From Thermoanaerobaculia bacterium (GTDB lineage: Bacteria; Acidobacteriota; Thermoanaerobaculia; Multivoradales; J023), in the NCBI GenBank assembly GCA_030431255.1, contig JAUIJL010000031.1, positions 1 to 64,000 of the forward strand: a stretch of 64,000 nt of DNA, given 5' to 3'. The position numbers were made by a program, and so were the translations under genes. Below, piece by piece: positions 1 through 8,535 of the stretch. Below the pieces are notes generated by a model, which saw only the letters and a program-made list of their open reading frames with translations, made no database searches and was not told the origin of the DNA. Each line of letters opens with the position of its first letter. Position 1 is the first letter of the stretch.

Positions 1-579
1 GTCGAGTTTGCAGATCAAGAGAGCAAACGCGTTTTTGAAGACTACGTTTCAGAGCTCGACCCCGAATCGATCGACTACCAGAACGTGAAGGCCCTCAAGG
101 AATCAGAAATCATCTTCGTGATCGAGGTTTCTGACCAAGGAAGGGGCAACGAAGGCAGCGCTACCTTTGACGGCGAGAAGGTCACCCTGGGGGTCGACCC
201 CACTGGAGCCGCAGAGCTGGCTTCAGTGGAGAGTCGGCTAGCCCATGAGATCCAGCATGGTGTTCAAATCGACACCGGCCAGCTAGGATTTGTAAGACAC
301 AGCAAAAAGTGGGTTGCCATATTTACCGATATCGGCGACGAGGTCGAAGCTTACGATGCGCAGCTACGGCAAGCCCGACCGTTTGATTTAAAACGAGGAA
401 TCCTTCGCCGATATTCCAAAGCACACGACAAGGCGCAGTTCCTGGTCCGCTCTGGCTACGAGCAATATCATGGCCGCCCTCCTGGCAGAAGGGCCTCGAA
501 GTCACAGACCGTCCAAGGGATACCTCCCGGTGGCATATTGGACAATGGGTTGCACTTCTACAGGACTCCCCGACAATGA
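1..579 (+). CDS. RHS-associated metallopeptidase toxin C-terminus (5'-partial)
   Basis: The frame is open from base 1, so this is the 3' end of a gene that starts outside the window. Its first 127 bases are identical to bases 3439-3565, where they follow the end of an RHS core, so this is the variable C-terminal toxin of an RHS protein. It has a zinc-protease motif HEIQH at 244-258. A Glu in DEVEAYD about 35 residues later could be the third ligand, as in gluzincins (inference). Polymorphic-toxin metallopeptidase tips are a known class. The last ~30 residues differ strongly from the sister copy at 3439-4009. The stop overlaps the start of the next gene (ATGA), which supports a toxin-immunity pair. 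The substrate is unknown. Confidence 0.8.
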   Translation, partial: VEFADQESKRVFEDYVSELDPESIDYQNVKALKESEIIFVIEVSDQGRGNEGSATFDGEKVTLGVDPTGAAELASVESRLAHEIQHGVQIDTGQLGFVRHSKKWVAIFTDIGDEVEAYDAQLRQARPFDLKRGILRRYSKAHDKAQFLVRSGYEQYHGRPPGRRASKSQTVQGIPPGGILDNGLHFYRTPRQ

Positions 580-1016
580 ACCTCCAAAGCGCTCTTCTCT
601 TGTTCTCGTTCTTTCTTGCAACTCTTGGCTGCTCAACTCACCAGGTCAAACCTAGTGATCTAAATCTAGATGGATTCGATCTGAGTGAGCTGGAAGCGAG
701 AGAAGACTTTGTTGCGATGCTTTCCGAACTAATAGAAGGACAGGCAACCTGCATGTTCTCAGATGAATTACTGGCACGAATAACAACCGGTTCATCTGAA
801 CAGCATCGACAATGGAAACCGGAACAAGAGCACTGTATCGGCAGCGCTGAGGTGACGGAAATCGATTTTGCAGACTGGGCGGCAAGCGTCTGGTTAGAGA
901 CCAACTCAAAATCATCCGGCCGGACTTACCACATCCATGCACTCCTTGAGGAGGGGCGGTGGTTGTTCTACTGGCCGGAACCGACTTCATTCGAGGCTCC
1001 TCCGATCGTCAGATAG
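576..1016 (+). CDS. Small lipoprotein, putative immunity protein to the HEIQH toxin
   Basis: 146 residues. The N-terminus is a lipoprotein signal peptide with cysteine in LATLGC near residue 19, so the mature protein should be membrane-anchored and face the periplasm. The ATG overlaps the toxin stop (ATGA), giving translational coupling. It is clearly related to the 142-residue lipoprotein at 4006-4434, which follows the sister toxin in the same way; shared blocks include FDLS.LE.RE.F, FSD.LLARIT and a WPEP near the end. Function is inferred from position and pairing; I recognise no named family. A periplasm-facing immunity protein would imply that the toxin acts on cell-envelope proteins. 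Confidence 0.7.
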   Translation: MNLQSALLLFSFFLATLGCSTHQVKPSDLNLDGFDLSELEAREDFVAMLSELIEGQATCMFSDELLARITTGSSEQHRQWKPEQEHCIGSAEVTEIDFADWAASVWLETNSKSSGRTYHIHALLEEGRWLFYWPEPTSFEAPPIVR

Positions 1017-1090
1017 CAAGCTATCCTACCCAAAGGGCGGCCCACTGCGGTCTTTATCCCAGTAACGGTTGCAGGTGAAAGGGTGCAAAG

Positions 1091-1462
1091 ATGAGGAAAC
1101 GCTTCGCCAGTCTATTTCTCGTGGGGATTGCGGTCTCGTTAGTTGGGGTTTTTCTGGAGTCGTTTCTCCGTCTTGCCTATGAGCACAACGCACTTGGTCA
1201 ATTCCCCATGGACCTTGCGACTTCTTTGCTGCTGACTCTTGGTTGGCCAGGACTCTTTGTCGATTGGCTAGGTTTCTCTGGGGCGACAGACTTCACCCAT
1301 TCCCACATCAAGGGAAGCGCTTTTTGGCTGTCAGTAGTCAGCTACGTTGCGATCAATTCTCTGGGGTGGTGGGCTTCCCTATGCCTGCTGGGAGTTGGAG
1401 CAGGGCTCATACGCAAGAAGCTTCCGTTCCCGTCCGATAAAATCGGCTCCCATCTGGAGTAG
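1091..1462 (+). CDS. Small membrane protein of unknown function
   Basis: 123 residues, ATG start 74 bases after the lipoprotein gene. Three hydrophobic stretches are visible: about residues 7-25, 42-62 and 78-104, with a basic C-terminal tail (RKKLPFPSDK). I do not recognise the family. Its place directly behind a toxin-immunity pair and before the truncated TPR gene makes an accessory or second immunity role possible, but nothing in the sequence proves it. The following 257 bases up to 1719 hold no gene I can support. Confidence 0.5.
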   Translation: MRKRFASLFLVGIAVSLVGVFLESFLRLAYEHNALGQFPMDLATSLLLTLGWPGLFVDWLGFSGATDFTHSHIKGSAFWLSVVSYVAINSLGWWASLCLLGVGAGLIRKKLPFPSDKIGSHLE

Positions 1463-1719
1463 CGAGTCCTAGCGACCTCGACTAGGGCAGCCCCAGCCGC
1501 ATTACCGACGTCCATCGCCAAAAAGCACCTCGGACCAGACTAACTAACCCCCAGGTATCAGCTCCAAGGCTAAGAGACGGTCCCTGCCGCTGGGGTGGCC
1601 ACGTTGGAATAGAACGGAGCCCCGATGATTGTCTGCGTCCTGTCCCAGCGGCTTCGATCACTACTGCGTTCGAACGCTCCGCCGTGTGTCATCGACACCG
1701 GTGTCACCGTCGCCGAGTG

Positions 1720-2484
1720 TCACGACGCGTCTTCGAGCTTCTCCCCCCTCGCCGCTTCCCAGCGCCGGACGAACGGCTCGGCCTCATCGCCGCGTCCCGT
1801 GCGGCGCAGGTGCCGGGCCAGGGGCGCGAGAATCGCGGCGACGCTCCGGTGGCTGTCCGCCACCGAGGCCTCGGCGGCGAGCTGGAGGGCCTGACGCAGT
1901 CTCGCCTCGCCGCGTGGCTCGTTGCCCAATTCGAGATCGATCCGGCCCAGCTGGCCGAGATGCCAGAGCCGCACCAGAGGCCCCTGGTCGTGCTGAAGTG
2001 TGATCGCGTAGGCTCGCTCGAGCAGCGGAAGCGCGTCTTCGAATCGGCCTTCCTCCATGGGATACCAAGCGAGATTGCCGAGGACGTAGGCAACGCGCGG
2101 GTGGTCGGGGCCGAGCGCCTGCTCGAGGATGGCGAGGGCTCGTTTGAGGAGCGGAACCCCGACGTCGGGGGCGTCGGTGCCTACCGAGAGGTTGAGCAGG
2201 CTCTGGGCTACGTCCGGGTGGTCGGGGCCGAGGACCCGCTCCCGGATGTCGAGCGCGCGCCGATGGGAAGCCACGCAATCTGCCTCACCGGAGTCCCATT
2301 GGACGGCCCCTAGCGAGGTCAACGCGTCTGCGACCTCGGGGTGATCGGGGCCGAGGGCGGCCTCGCGGATAGAAAGCGCGCGCTCGGCCAGACGGGTGGC
2401 GTCGGCGTAGGCCTGCTGACGCCGACGCACGTTGGAAAGCCGCGACAGCGTCTCGGCCATTTCGAGGTTGTCGGGCCCCAGCAA
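1720..2484 (-). pseudogene. Truncated TPR protein (kinesin-light-chain-type repeats)
   Basis: About 254 residues remain. There are successive TPR units of the tetratricopeptide_10/12 type with the signature LGPDHPEVA (variants LGPDHPDVA, LGPDHPRVA, LGPDNLEMA). In many bacteria such repeats form the C-terminal half of Ser/Thr protein kinases. The reading begins in the middle of a repeat (LLGPDN) with no proper start, exactly where RHS sequence begins on the other strand at 2483. The 5' part has therefore been replaced or lost by recombination. The 3' end looks natural (terminal LEDAS then stop). Probably a remnant without function; expression as a stand-alone TPR protein from TTG at 2484 cannot be excluded. 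Confidence 0.7.
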
Positions 2485-4009
2485 TGGCCGCCACGGATTT
2501 CACAGATCGCTTCGTCTACGACGGCGTCTCGCGGTTGGTCCAAAGTCGGCAATGGGTCCGTAGATCTCCAGATGCCAGGCCGGACATCTTCATCGATGGC
2601 TTTGAGTCCGGCGATACCAGCGAGTGGGTGGAATTCCAAGAGTCGTACTTGGCAGACGTCTACACCGAGCAGACCTTCACCTTCGACATCCCCGGCAATC
2701 TGCTTTCCGTCGACACCGACGGCGACGTCCGCAGCCACACCGTCTCCAGCACCACGAATCGACTCGGCGGTACGGCGCAATACGATGGCGCGGGCAACCT
2801 GACCCAACCGACGAGTCCGGCCAGGCCGTCACGTTCGAGTACGACGCCTTCAACCGCTTGGTTTACCGCGAGCAAGACGGCCACTTCACCCACTTCCTCT
2901 ACACCGCCGACGACGAGCGCATCCTACGCTTCGGTACCGGCGGATTCTCGTGGTCCCTACGAGACTTCCAGGGCCGAGTTCTGCGGGAATTCCGTCCGGA
3001 ATCGAACTGCCTCCAACCGATCCGTGACCACATCTACCGAGGCGCGTCACCCATTGCCACGGTCACCGTCGACGAAAACGACATCCTGTCGAAACGACAT
3101 CATCTAAGCCTCGACCACCTGGGTAGCCCCAGGTACATCACCGACGGTGCCGGCAACTTCCTCTCCGAGCACAAGTACTACCCCTTCGGCGAAGAAGCCA
3201 CCCGCCCGGCTCAGAACGACCTGCCGCTCAAGTTTACGGGCCACGAGCGGGACTTCTACGCCGACGGAACGAACGACGATTTGGATTACATGCACGCTCG
3301 GTTCTGTGATCCGCGGGTGGGTCGGTTCTTGTCGGTGGATCCGGTCTTGGGGTCGCCTCTTACGCCGCAAAGCTGGAATCGATATAGCTATGTCAGAGGA
3401 AATCCAATGGTCTTGATCGACCCTTCTGGGAAAAAAGTCGAGTTTGCAGATCAAGAGAGCAAACGCGTTTTTGAAGACTACGTTTCAGAGCTCGACCCCG
3501 AATCGATCGACTACCAGAACGTGAAGGCCCTCAAGGAATCAGAAATCATCTTCGTGATCGAGGCTTCTGACCAAGGAAGGGGCAACGAAGGCAGCGCTAC
3601 CTTTGACGGCGAGAAGGTCACCCTGGGGGTCGACCCCACTGGAGCCGCAGAGCTGGCTTCAGTGGAGAGTCGGCTGGCCCATGAGATTCAGCATGGTGTT
3701 CAAATCGATACCGGCAAGCTAGGATTCGTCAGGCATGGCAAAAAGTGGGTCGCTATATTTACCGATATTGGCGACGAGGTTGAAGCTTATGACGCGCAGC
3801 TGCGGCAAGCTCGACCGTTTGATTTGAAACGAGGAATACTTAGGCGTTATTCCAAAGCACGCGACAGAGCCCGGTTCCTAATTCGATCAGGCTACGAGCA
3901 GTATCATGGGCGGGAAAACGAGCGCAGATTTGCAGAGAGAATTTCGGGAATTCCTCCTGGGTCAGTTGTTAACAACGGTACTTCTTTTTACCGGGCCCCA
4001 CAGCAATGA
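2483..4009 (+). pseudogene. RHS core fragment plus HEIQH metallopeptidase toxin, frameshifted
   Basis: RHS/YD-repeat core without its N-terminus. It starts abruptly at the junction with the TPR fragment. Compared with the intact copy at 4863-5812, four bases are missing after 2807 (ACCCAA then CCGACG, against ACCCAATTCACCGACG), which moves the reading from frame 2484 to frame 2624. After that the frame is open to 4009. The core ends at about 3430 (YVRGNP..LIDPSG) and passes into the toxin from 3439, with HEIQH at 3680-3694. The toxin closely matches the one at 1-579 except in the final ~30 residues. Translation starting inside the second frame could still produce the tip. The stop overlaps the next lipoprotein (ATGA). 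Confidence 0.75.
3439..4009 (+). repeat. Direct repeat of the HEIQH toxin segment (copy at 1-579)
   Basis: Bases 1-127 and 3439-3565 are identical. Divergence then rises towards the 3' end, and the last ~90 bases are hardly alignable. This gradient suggests duplication followed by conversion or selection that changed only the tail. Confidence 0.8.
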
Positions 4010-4434
4010 ATTTGAAGATTCCTTTGATTTCAGTCCTTTTACTAGCCCTGGTGCAGGCATGTTCCACGGGTCTATCTGAGCCACCGAGTCTTGAAGGTTT
4101 CGATCTTTCGACATTGGAACAACGTGAAGAGTTCTTAAATTCGCTTGCTGAGCTTGTGAGTGGTCAGGAGGATTGCCGATTCTCCGATACTCTCCTCGCA
4201 CGAATTACGTTCGGGCACAACGGTTTTCCTCGCAAGGGCCAGTTTGAACCGAAGCCTGAAGCGTGCGTCCGCGGGGCTAGAGTCACCGAGATTCGGGGGG
4301 ACACCCATGATGCCGACATATTTCTCTCTGGCAAACCGCACGATGCTTACTATGTAAAAGCCGTACTCCAAGAGGAGGGCTGGTTTTTTTACTGGCCAGA
4401 GCCTATAGGGGTCAGAAATCCTGTCGTTTTTTAG
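4006..4434 (+). CDS. Small lipoprotein, putative immunity protein (second HEIQH pair)
   Basis: 142 residues. The signal peptide ends in LVQAC (Cys at about residue 19), a good lipobox. The start overlaps the toxin stop (ATGA). It is a paralogue of the lipoprotein at 576-1016: same length, same FDLS..E.RE.F and FSD.LLARIT.G blocks, same WPEP near the C-terminus, but clearly diverged. The toxin pair is much more alike than the lipoprotein pair, except at the toxin tails, so the tail may be what the lipoprotein recognises (inference). No named family recognised. Confidence 0.7.
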   Translation: MNLKIPLISVLLLALVQACSTGLSEPPSLEGFDLSTLEQREEFLNSLAELVSGQEDCRFSDTLLARITFGHNGFPRKGQFEPKPEACVRGARVTEIRGDTHDADIFLSGKPHDAYYVKAVLQEEGWFFYWPEPIGVRNPVVF

Positions 4435-4482
4435 CCGTTTGATCAAAGCGCCAGGCAAATCGGCAGATTCACCGCCGATTGC

Positions 4483-6354
4483 TTGGACGACGGTTTTTGT
4501 GACGAGGAATCCTTCGAGCACTCCGAAGATCTAGACCCTACCGGCAAGCTCTCCTCGCTCACCTATCCGACGTGTGTGTCCGCCGACAACGGCTGTGGCG
4601 CGCCACACCCGCGCACCTTGGACTACACCTACGATTCAGGCTCAGGTTTCCTGACCGCGATCCCGGGCTGGGCCGACAACATCTCGTATCATTCCAACAT
4701 GGCCTTGAACGAAATCCACCACGCCAACGGCATCGTCGACGTCATCGGCCGGGATCCGAATTTCATGAGCCGTCCGTCGTCGCTGCACGTGGAATCGGCC
4801 GGCGGTCAAACTCTCTGGGAATCCGGCACCTTCCGGTACGATGGTGCGGGAAATCTTCTTGAAATGGCCGCCACGGACTTTACCGACCGCTTCGTCTACG
4901 ACGGCGTCTCGCGCCTGGTCCAAAGCCGCCAATGGGTCCGCCGAAGCCCGGACGCCGGCGCGGAAATCTTCACGGACGGATTCGAATCCGGCGACACCAG
5001 CGAGTGGGTGGAATTCCAAGAATCGTATCTGGCAGACGTCTACACCGATCAGACTTTCACCTTCGACATCCCCGGTAACCTGCTCTCCGTCGACACCGAC
5101 GGCGACGTCCGCAGCCACAGCGTCTCCAGCACCACCAACCGCCTCGGCGGCTCGGCCCAATATGACGGTGCCGGCAACCTGACCCAATTCACCGACGAGT
5201 CCGGCCAGACCGTCACGTTCGAGTACGACGCCTTCAACCGCCTGATCTACCGCGAGCAAGGCGGACACTTCACCCACTTCCTCTACACCGCCGACGACGA
5301 GCGCATCCTGCGCTTCGGAACCGGCGGATTCAGTTGGTCCCTACGAGACTTCCAGGGCCGAGTGCTGCGGGAATTCCGTCCGGAATCGAACCGCCTTCAA
5401 CCCATCCGCGACCACATCTACCGAGGCGCGTCACCCATCGCCACGGTCACCGTCGACGAAAACGACATCCTGTCGAAACGACACCATCTGAGCCTCGATC
5501 ACCTGGGCAGCCCCCGCTACGTCACAGACGGCGCAGGCAATTTCATCGCCGAGCACAAGTACTATCCCTTCGGTGAAGAAGCCACCCGGCCAGCCCAGAA
5601 CGACTTGCCCCTCAAGTTTACGGGCCACGAAAGGGACTTCTACGCCGACGGAGCGAGCGACGACTTGGACTACATGCACGCTCGATTCTGCGATCCGCGG
5701 GTCGGACGGTTTTTGTCGGTGGATCCGGTCTTGGGATCGCCGGACATTCCGCAGTCGTGGAATCGGTACGCATATGTCCGGGGCAACCCGCTGATGTATG
5801 TGGATCCAACGGGGAAATACGGTCGCGGAGCCGGTTTTACAGATGAGCAGTGGAAACTTATCGAGAAAAGCCAGGAACGAGTTGCTGCAAGGATGGAGAA
5901 AAAGTCAGAGAAGCTAAGGAGAAAAGCCGAGAAGTGGGAGAAAAGAGGAAAGATCAAGAAAGCGGCGAACGCACGAGAAGCAGCCGGATATTTGGCCGCA
6001 GGAGCAGAAACGTTGAGAAGTGACGGGTCTGATGGAAGGATCGCAAACGCTGTAGACGCAAAGACCTACGAGAGTTTGGGTGGGTCACGCGCTGGCGCTG
6101 CATTTGTGAAGGGGAATGGGCCGGAAGTGACTATCAACATCGAACACGAAAATTGGAGCTCGAGTGGAATGCAAGCGCAACGCAGTCTTGGGCACGAATC
6201 TCTGCACACAGTCGGTCTTTCGGACCAACGAGGCTCAAATGGATTCATTGCCTATCAATTCGGATTCCCGGGCAATCGTGCCGCGTTTGAAGAGCTGAAG
6301 GGCACGCCATTAGCGCTGGTCAACCCGGACCATTTGATGGATCTGGTGTTCTGA
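4483..6354 (+). CDS. RHS core protein with HExxHxxGxxD metallopeptidase toxin
   Basis: 623 residues from a TTG; there is no ATG, and the frame is open back to the stop of the preceding lipoprotein, so the true start is unsure. The product lacks an RHS N-terminus, signal or secretion domain. YD repeats run from about residue 15 (DPTGKLSSLTYP) to the core end (YVRGNPLMYVDPTG) near residue 445. The inserted IFTDGFESGDTSEW segment is at 4966-5007. The toxin domain has a Lys/Glu/Arg-rich helix, then HESLHTVGLSD at residues 571-581, which fits the metzincin pattern HExxHxxGxxD with Asp as third ligand. It is the only complete RHS frame in the array. Likely an orphan toxin cassette, or a tip usable by recombination with a full-length RHS gene. 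Confidence 0.8.
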   Translation: MDDGFCDEESFEHSEDLDPTGKLSSLTYPTCVSADNGCGAPHPRTLDYTYDSGSGFLTAIPGWADNISYHSNMALNEIHHANGIVDVIGRDPNFMSRPSSLHVESAGGQTLWESGTFRYDGAGNLLEMAATDFTDRFVYDGVSRLVQSRQWVRRSPDAGAEIFTDGFESGDTSEWVEFQESYLADVYTDQTFTFDIPGNLLSVDTDGDVRSHSVSSTTNRLGGSAQYDGAGNLTQFTDESGQTVTFEYDAFNRLIYREQGGHFTHFLYTADDERILRFGTGGFSWSLRDFQGRVLREFRPESNRLQPIRDHIYRGASPIATVTVDENDILSKRHHLSLDHLGSPRYVTDGAGNFIAEHKYYPFGEEATRPAQNDLPLKFTGHERDFYADGASDDLDYMHARFCDPRVGRFLSVDPVLGSPDIPQSWNRYAYVRGNPLMYVDPTGKYGRGAGFTDEQWKLIEKSQERVAARMEKKSEKLRRKAEKWEKRGKIKKAANAREAAGYLAAGAETLRSDGSDGRIANAVDAKTYESLGGSRAGAAFVKGNGPEVTINIEHENWSSSGMQAQRSLGHESLHTVGLSDQRGSNGFIAYQFGFPGNRAAFEELKGTPLALVNPDHLMDLVF

Positions 6355-6761
6355 TGTGGCGAAATACACTTTGTCTATGGGTGCTGATCGGAGCTGGATG
6401 TGTCAGCATGCCGAAGTCTTTTCAAATAGACTTCGAGCTCGTTGACTTGCCTGTAGAAGAGAGAATCGAAATACGTTATCACAATGATCAAGGCCAAACC
6501 GTCTGCCTGTTACCGGAGTTCTGGCCGAACAAAGCAGGAAAAATTCATCAAGCGAGCGATCGGGTTTTCCTAGTGGTGGAAAATCAGCGCTTTCCAATAG
6601 CAGATTTCAACACTGGGTACTGCCCAAAGTGCGTTCTAAAGGTTAAGCCCGGAGATACCGTGCGAGCTTCAATGAGCTATAGCTCATTTGGAGTTCCTGA
6701 GTATCTGTTTCCGAAAGCCAAGCAGTTGGTGCTCAACTCCAAAGCCTTTGTGTGTAAGTGA
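6354..6761 (+). CDS. Small lipoprotein, putative immunity protein to the HESLH toxin
   Basis: 135 residues. The ATG shares its A with the toxin stop (TGATG). The signal peptide ends in LIGAGC (Cys about residue 16), so a lipoprotein. The mature part is probably beta-rich, with Cys residues in TVCLLPEF and YCPKC. It is unrelated at sequence level to the other lipoproteins in the array, as expected for a cognate immunity protein of a different toxin. Function is inferred only from coupling and position. Confidence 0.65.
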   Translation: MWRNTLCLWVLIGAGCVSMPKSFQIDFELVDLPVEERIEIRYHNDQGQTVCLLPEFWPNKAGKIHQASDRVFLVVENQRFPIADFNTGYCPKCVLKVKPGDTVRASMSYSSFGVPEYLFPKAKQLVLNSKAFVCK

Positions 6762-6783
6762 CGCTGGTTGGGCACGGGCTCAC

Positions 6784-7938
6784 CCGCCTGATCTACCGCG
6801 AGCAAGACGGGCACTTCACCCACTTCCTCTACACCGCCGACGACGAGCGCATCCTGCGCTTCGGCACCGGCGGTTTCTCATGGTCACTGAGAGACTTCCA
6901 AGGCCACGTGCTGCGGAAATTCCGTCCGGAATCGAACCGCCTCCAACCGATCCGCGACCACATCTACCGAGGTGCGTCATCGATCGCCACGGTCACCGTC
7001 GACGAGAACGACATCCTGTCGAGACGTCATCACTTGAGTCTCGATCACCTGGCAGCCCCCGCTACGTCACCGACGGTGCCGGCAACTTCCTCTCCGAGCA
7101 CAAATACTATCCCTTCGGCGAAGAAGCCACCCAGCCCGCCCAAAACGACCTCCCGCTCAAGTTCACCGGCCATGAACGGGATTTCTACGCCGACGGAACG
7201 AGCGACGACCTGGATTACATGCACGCTCGGTTCTGTGATCCGCGGGTAGGGCGGTTCTTGGCGGTGGATCCTCAGGAAGCGAGCGCGAACCCTGCGCTTC
7301 CGCAGTCTCTGAACAGATACTCGTATGTGCTGAACAGCCCAACGCGATTCACGGATCCGACGGGAGAAATTGTAGATCTATCCAATCTCGATGAAGCTCA
7401 GCAAGGGCAACTACTCCAGGGACTGGAAGCTTTCACGGGAAATCAATATGAAGTCGATGAAAATGGACACCTGCAACTGGTTGCTACCGGTGAGTCCGGC
7501 TCCGACATAGCCACTAGTTTTTTGAGCGATCTCATTTCGTCCGAGGCAAAATTCTCAGTGCAAGCATCATTGACCGGCCACAACCGAGCCAATATTGCGA
7601 CCGGGAGCATTGAGATGAACTTCGACTCGTTTGTTGGGGCACGTTTTCCTCGAGGAGTTGATTCCCGAACCTTCAATCTAGGCTCCACCTTCGTTCATGA
7701 GATGTACCACGTCTATTCCGGCGAGCTGGACCACGAAAATGGAGTCATCCGTTATACCACCGACTGGACTGGACCCGTCGTAGACTTCGTGAATACCATT
7801 CGAAAGGAAAGAGGTTTTGCTATCCGATCGTCCTATATTGGAGTCTATTCAGGAAATAGGAAATACCAACTCGTGAACTTCGTAGACCCGAACCGACCCA
7901 GAAGAACCAGGAAAGTCAAACGACTCATCGATAGGTGA
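6784..7938 (+). pseudogene. RHS core fragment plus HEMYH metallopeptidase toxin, frameshifted
   Basis: RHS homology starts abruptly at about 6784 (RLIYREQDGHFTHF), much deeper in the core than in the other copies. At 7050-7052 the sequence reads CACCTGGCAGC where the intact copy has CACCTGGGCAGC, a one-base loss. The first part is in frame 6758 and the rest in frame 6688, which stays open to 7938. The core ends with YVLNSPTRFTDPTG, then a ~190-residue toxin with HEMYH at 7696-7710. This is a third, distinct metallopeptidase tip, ending in a basic tail (RRTRKVKRLIDR). A sequencing error could also explain the single-base change. Confidence 0.75.
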
Positions 7939-7947
7939 GGAGGAGCC

Positions 7948-8445
7948 ATGAGCCAGCTTATATTTCCCGCTCGACGTTTTGCAGCCCTTCTCCAAGTTCT
8001 GATTTGCCTAGTCGTCCTTTCGTGTGCGTCAAGCTCAAGACCGTTTGGCCAAAGCGAGGAGACGTTTGAGCTCGCCTATGTTTCAGGCGGAGAAGTCCCA
8101 ACCATTGCCATCGTCAAGGTGTTTCCTCACGGCCAACTAGAGCTTGCTCCTCTGGGGCAGGACACTAGAACAGCAGAGCTGGCGGACGAGGATCGAAGAA
8201 CACTCGCCGACTTGATCCGAACACATGACTATGTGTCGATATTCCTCAAGGAAGCCGAGAAAGGTGTCAACAACGTGAATCCCGGAGAGGGGTTCGTCGG
8301 GGTTACTTACCGAGAGGTGATCCTTCAAAGAAGATTCAGCTCGATGGCACCGGAGATTCAAACTCTCGTGAAGACTGTTGATACTGCGGCTAGAAAAGCG
8401 TTTGGGGAGGAGTCCGAGCATTTCTTACGTCCGCGGATCCGCTGA
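7948..8445 (+). CDS. Lipoprotein, putative immunity protein to the HEMYH toxin
   Basis: 165 residues. ATG start 9 bases after the toxin stop, with a strong GGAGGAG ribosome site just upstream. The signal peptide ends in LVVLSC (Cys about residue 27), a lipobox. The mature domain is of unknown family. It differs from the three other lipoproteins in the array, matching its different toxin. It is the last gene of the toxin array; the next gene is on the other strand. Confidence 0.65.
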   Translation: MSQLIFPARRFAALLQVLICLVVLSCASSSRPFGQSEETFELAYVSGGEVPTIAIVKVFPHGQLELAPLGQDTRTAELADEDRRTLADLIRTHDYVSIFLKEAEKGVNNVNPGEGFVGVTYREVILQRRFSSMAPEIQTLVKTVDTAARKAFGEESEHFLRPRIR

Positions 8446-8535
8446 TTCGAGGTAGCTACGAGAGCGACATCCCCCAATCACATCAAGCACCAAATTGGCA
8501 GCGTCGACATCAACAACTGGCCCTACGGTCAAGGC

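Larger units (their letters stand above)
2483..7365 (+). repeat. Three direct copies of RHS core DNA
   Basis: Long direct repeats at 2483-3430, 4863-5812 and 6784-7365 encode the same RHS core section. All end at the core boundary (NPxxxxDPxG), after which the sequences are unrelated. The third copy lacks the first ~375 bases of the shared part. These are the homology blocks through which RHS tips can be exchanged. Differences are mostly third-position changes plus the indels at 2807 and 7051. Confidence 0.85.

Noticed and set aside
1624-2313. Plus-strand frames over the TPR fragment
   Set aside because: Arg/Ala/Pro-rich shadows of the minus-strand TPR repeats.
1-8445. Prophage or transposon as origin of the array
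   Set aside because: No integrase, transposase, terminal inverted repeats or target duplications are visible. RHS core homology alone explains the repeats.
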